From Candidatus Bipolaricaulota bacterium (lineage in GTDB: Bacteria; Bipolaricaulota; Bipolaricaulia; Bipolaricaulales; Bipolaricaulaceae), in the NCBI GenBank assembly GCA_938083225.1, contig CALKCH010000051.1, forward strand, positions 1 to 34,677: 34,677 nucleotides of DNA. The letters are read 5' to 3'. The position numbers and the translations under genes were made by a program. The notes under the pieces are model-generated. The model searched no databases. It worked only from the letters and a program-made list of their open reading frames with translations, and was not told the origin of the DNA. This document shows, in pieces, positions 33,836-34,677 of the stretch (the stretch's first letter is position 1; each line of letters begins with the position of its first letter).

Positions 33836-34401
33836 GCCAAAGCCTCCGGAGTGTTGATGTTCACAAAGGAGCGGCCCGTAGGGTCCAAAAGGAGCACGCG
33901 CTCTTCCGAGATCACAGCGTGGGGAACAGAGCGAATGAATTCTTGAACCCCGCGTTTTCCAGCCGCAAGATGTGCCTCTAGGGCGGGAATGATCTCCTTG
34001 GCGTATGCCCCAGGGAAAGGCTCGAGGAAGCCAGCGCGCACGCACACCTTGACTTTTTCTTCCCCTAAATCCAGGAGTTCCCGCGCCAAAGGAGGAGCCA
34101 AGAAGGGCATGTCGCAGGCCAAAACCAGGGAGAGAGGATTTTTGGCGGCGAGCAAGCCCGCATGGATTCCGGCAAGCGGGCCAAACCCCGGATAGTGGTC
34201 TTCTACTACCACGACCCCTCGGGGGAGAGGAAGTGGCCGTAGCCTTCCCGCCGCCACAATGATTTCCCTGACGCCCAAGATCCGGAGAAGTTCCACTTGG
34301 TGGTGCAGAATCGACCTCCCTCGGAAGACAAGGTGCGCCTTGTCTTGCCCGAGCCGGCGGCTCTTTCCGCCCGCCAAAATAACCCCAGAGACCTTCACCA
34401 C
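33817..34401 (-). CDS. mobA: Molybdenum cofactor guanylyltransferase
   Basis: Attaches GMP to molybdopterin to make the MGD cofactor that FdhA needs. The 194-residue protein begins VSGVILAGGKSRRLGQDKAHL, the nucleotidyltransferase signature of MobA, and has DHYPGFGPLAGIHAGL, LACDMPFL and the C-terminal SFVNINTPEAL. It starts at GTG 34401, or GTG 34398, without a Shine-Dalgarno site. A TACACT -10-like box on the same strand ends ten bases upstream. Co-location with fdhD and the formate dehydrogenase operon fits its role. Confidence 0.9.
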   Translation of the reverse strand: MVKVSGVILAGGKSRRLGQDKAHLVFRGRSILHHQVELLRILGVREIIVAAGRLRPLPLPRGVVVVEDHYPGFGPLAGIHAGLLAAKNPLSLVLACDMPFLAPPLARELLDLGEEKVKVCVRAGFLEPFPGAYAKEIIPALEAHLAAGKRGVQEFIRSVPHAVISEERVLLLDPTGRSFVNINTPEALACAGSE

Positions 34402-34407
34402 CGCTTA

Positions 34408-34425
34408 AAAAAGTGTACGCTTTTT
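34408..34425. promoter_or_regulatory. Near-perfect palindrome between mobA and the MetE-like gene
   Basis: AAAAAGTGTACGCTTTTT is symmetric except for one base pair. It covers the mobA -10-like box (TACACT, minus strand 34417-34412) and lies 13 bases before the divergent ATG at 34439. It could be an operator; no known regulator is recognised. Confidence 0.35.
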
Positions 34426-34438
34426 AGAGGGACGCGGC

Positions 34439-34677
34439 ATGTTTCGCTACGAACAAGAAAGGAAGAAGATCACACAAATCGGGTCCCTGCCCCTGCGGGA
34501 TCCGAAAGAAGCTGTGGCCTATAGCCTGCTTCACGACATCCCGTTTTTGCCGGAGCTTCCCCATTTGGGGGACGGGATGCTCTCTTACATCAAGGAGCCA
34601 GGAAAACTCAGCACCTTGGCGGAGTTCAAGAAACACCGGTTTGAGACGGTGAAGGTCCAAGTAGTGGGGCCGGCCAC
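34439..34677 (+). CDS. MetE/UROD-like protein, N-terminal fragment (cut by window edge)
   Basis: Eighty-odd bases after the palindrome-containing gap no stop has appeared, and an open frame starting MFRYEQERKKITQIGSLPLR runs to the window end, so it is missing from the ORF track. The features ITQIGSLPLRDPKEAV, DIPFLPELPHLGDGM and VKVQVVGPA resemble the start of short proteins of the cobalamin-independent methionine synthase / uroporphyrinogen decarboxylase superfamily, which move methyl groups or act on related substrates. The function cannot be fixed from 79 residues. A link to the methyl branch is suggested only by location. Confidence 0.6.
   Translation, partial: MFRYEQERKKITQIGSLPLRDPKEAVAYSLLHDIPFLPELPHLGDGMLSYIKEPGKLSTLAEFKKHRFETVKVQVVGPA

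Overview
The window reads as a compact, GC-rich chromosomal segment from a deep-branching, probably thermophilic, anaerobic bacterium with Wood-Ljungdahl (acetogenic) carbon metabolism. The gene set suggests an Acetothermia/Bipolaricaulota-like organism: an ADP-forming acetyl-CoA synthetase, a Cys-type formate dehydrogenase with NADH-dehydrogenase-like subunits, a [NiFe] hydrogenase, metVF and fhs. That placement is inference from gene content and general knowledge. No rRNA or marker alignment was possible.

Layout. 1-107 is the start of trpS (minus strand) with a good promoter. 197-1087 is a decayed insertion sequence: a transposase missing its catalytic core, bounded by imperfect inverted repeats. 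1151-9387 is a housekeeping run on the plus strand (glmU-prs-rplY-pth, clpC-radA, purine nucleoside phosphorylase), followed by galE and an E1-like adenylyltransferase to 11421. 11408-13777 is on the minus strand: pgk, tRNA-Gly(CCC), family-4 uracil-DNA glycosylase and a tail-anchored TPR protein. 13853-19105 holds an unknown membrane-anchored protein, a bifunctional-nuclease-family protein, glmS, smpB, prfA and rpiA.

19158-34677 is the energy and C1 region. An ADP-forming acyl-CoA synthetase fused to a GNAT domain runs on the plus strand. Facing it is a minus-strand operon of formate dehydrogenase subunits (NuoE-like, NuoF-like, NuoG/FdhA-like) plus a GNAT paralogous to the one in the fusion. 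Divergent from the formate dehydrogenase operon, across about 150 bp, is a plus-strand operon of [NiFe] hydrogenase small and large subunits, metV, metF and fhs. Then come fdhD and mobA (formate dehydrogenase maturation and molybdenum cofactor) on the minus strand, and the start of a MetE/UROD-like protein. Together these genes could take CO2 to formate, formate to formyl-THF, methylene-THF to methyl-THF with H2 as a possible electron source, and convert acetyl-CoA to acetate with ATP formation. FolD, CODH/ACS and the methyltransferase are not in the window.

The most interesting signals are these. A [NiFe] hydrogenase sits directly upstream of metVF, and its large subunit stops exactly at the usual maturation cleavage point (DPCLACAVQ-stop). 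Two paralogous GNAT domains lie tail-to-tail, linking the acetate and formate enzymes. All five convergent gene pairs overlap at their 3' ends. Several genes have a -10 box so close to the start codon that their mRNAs would be leaderless or nearly so.
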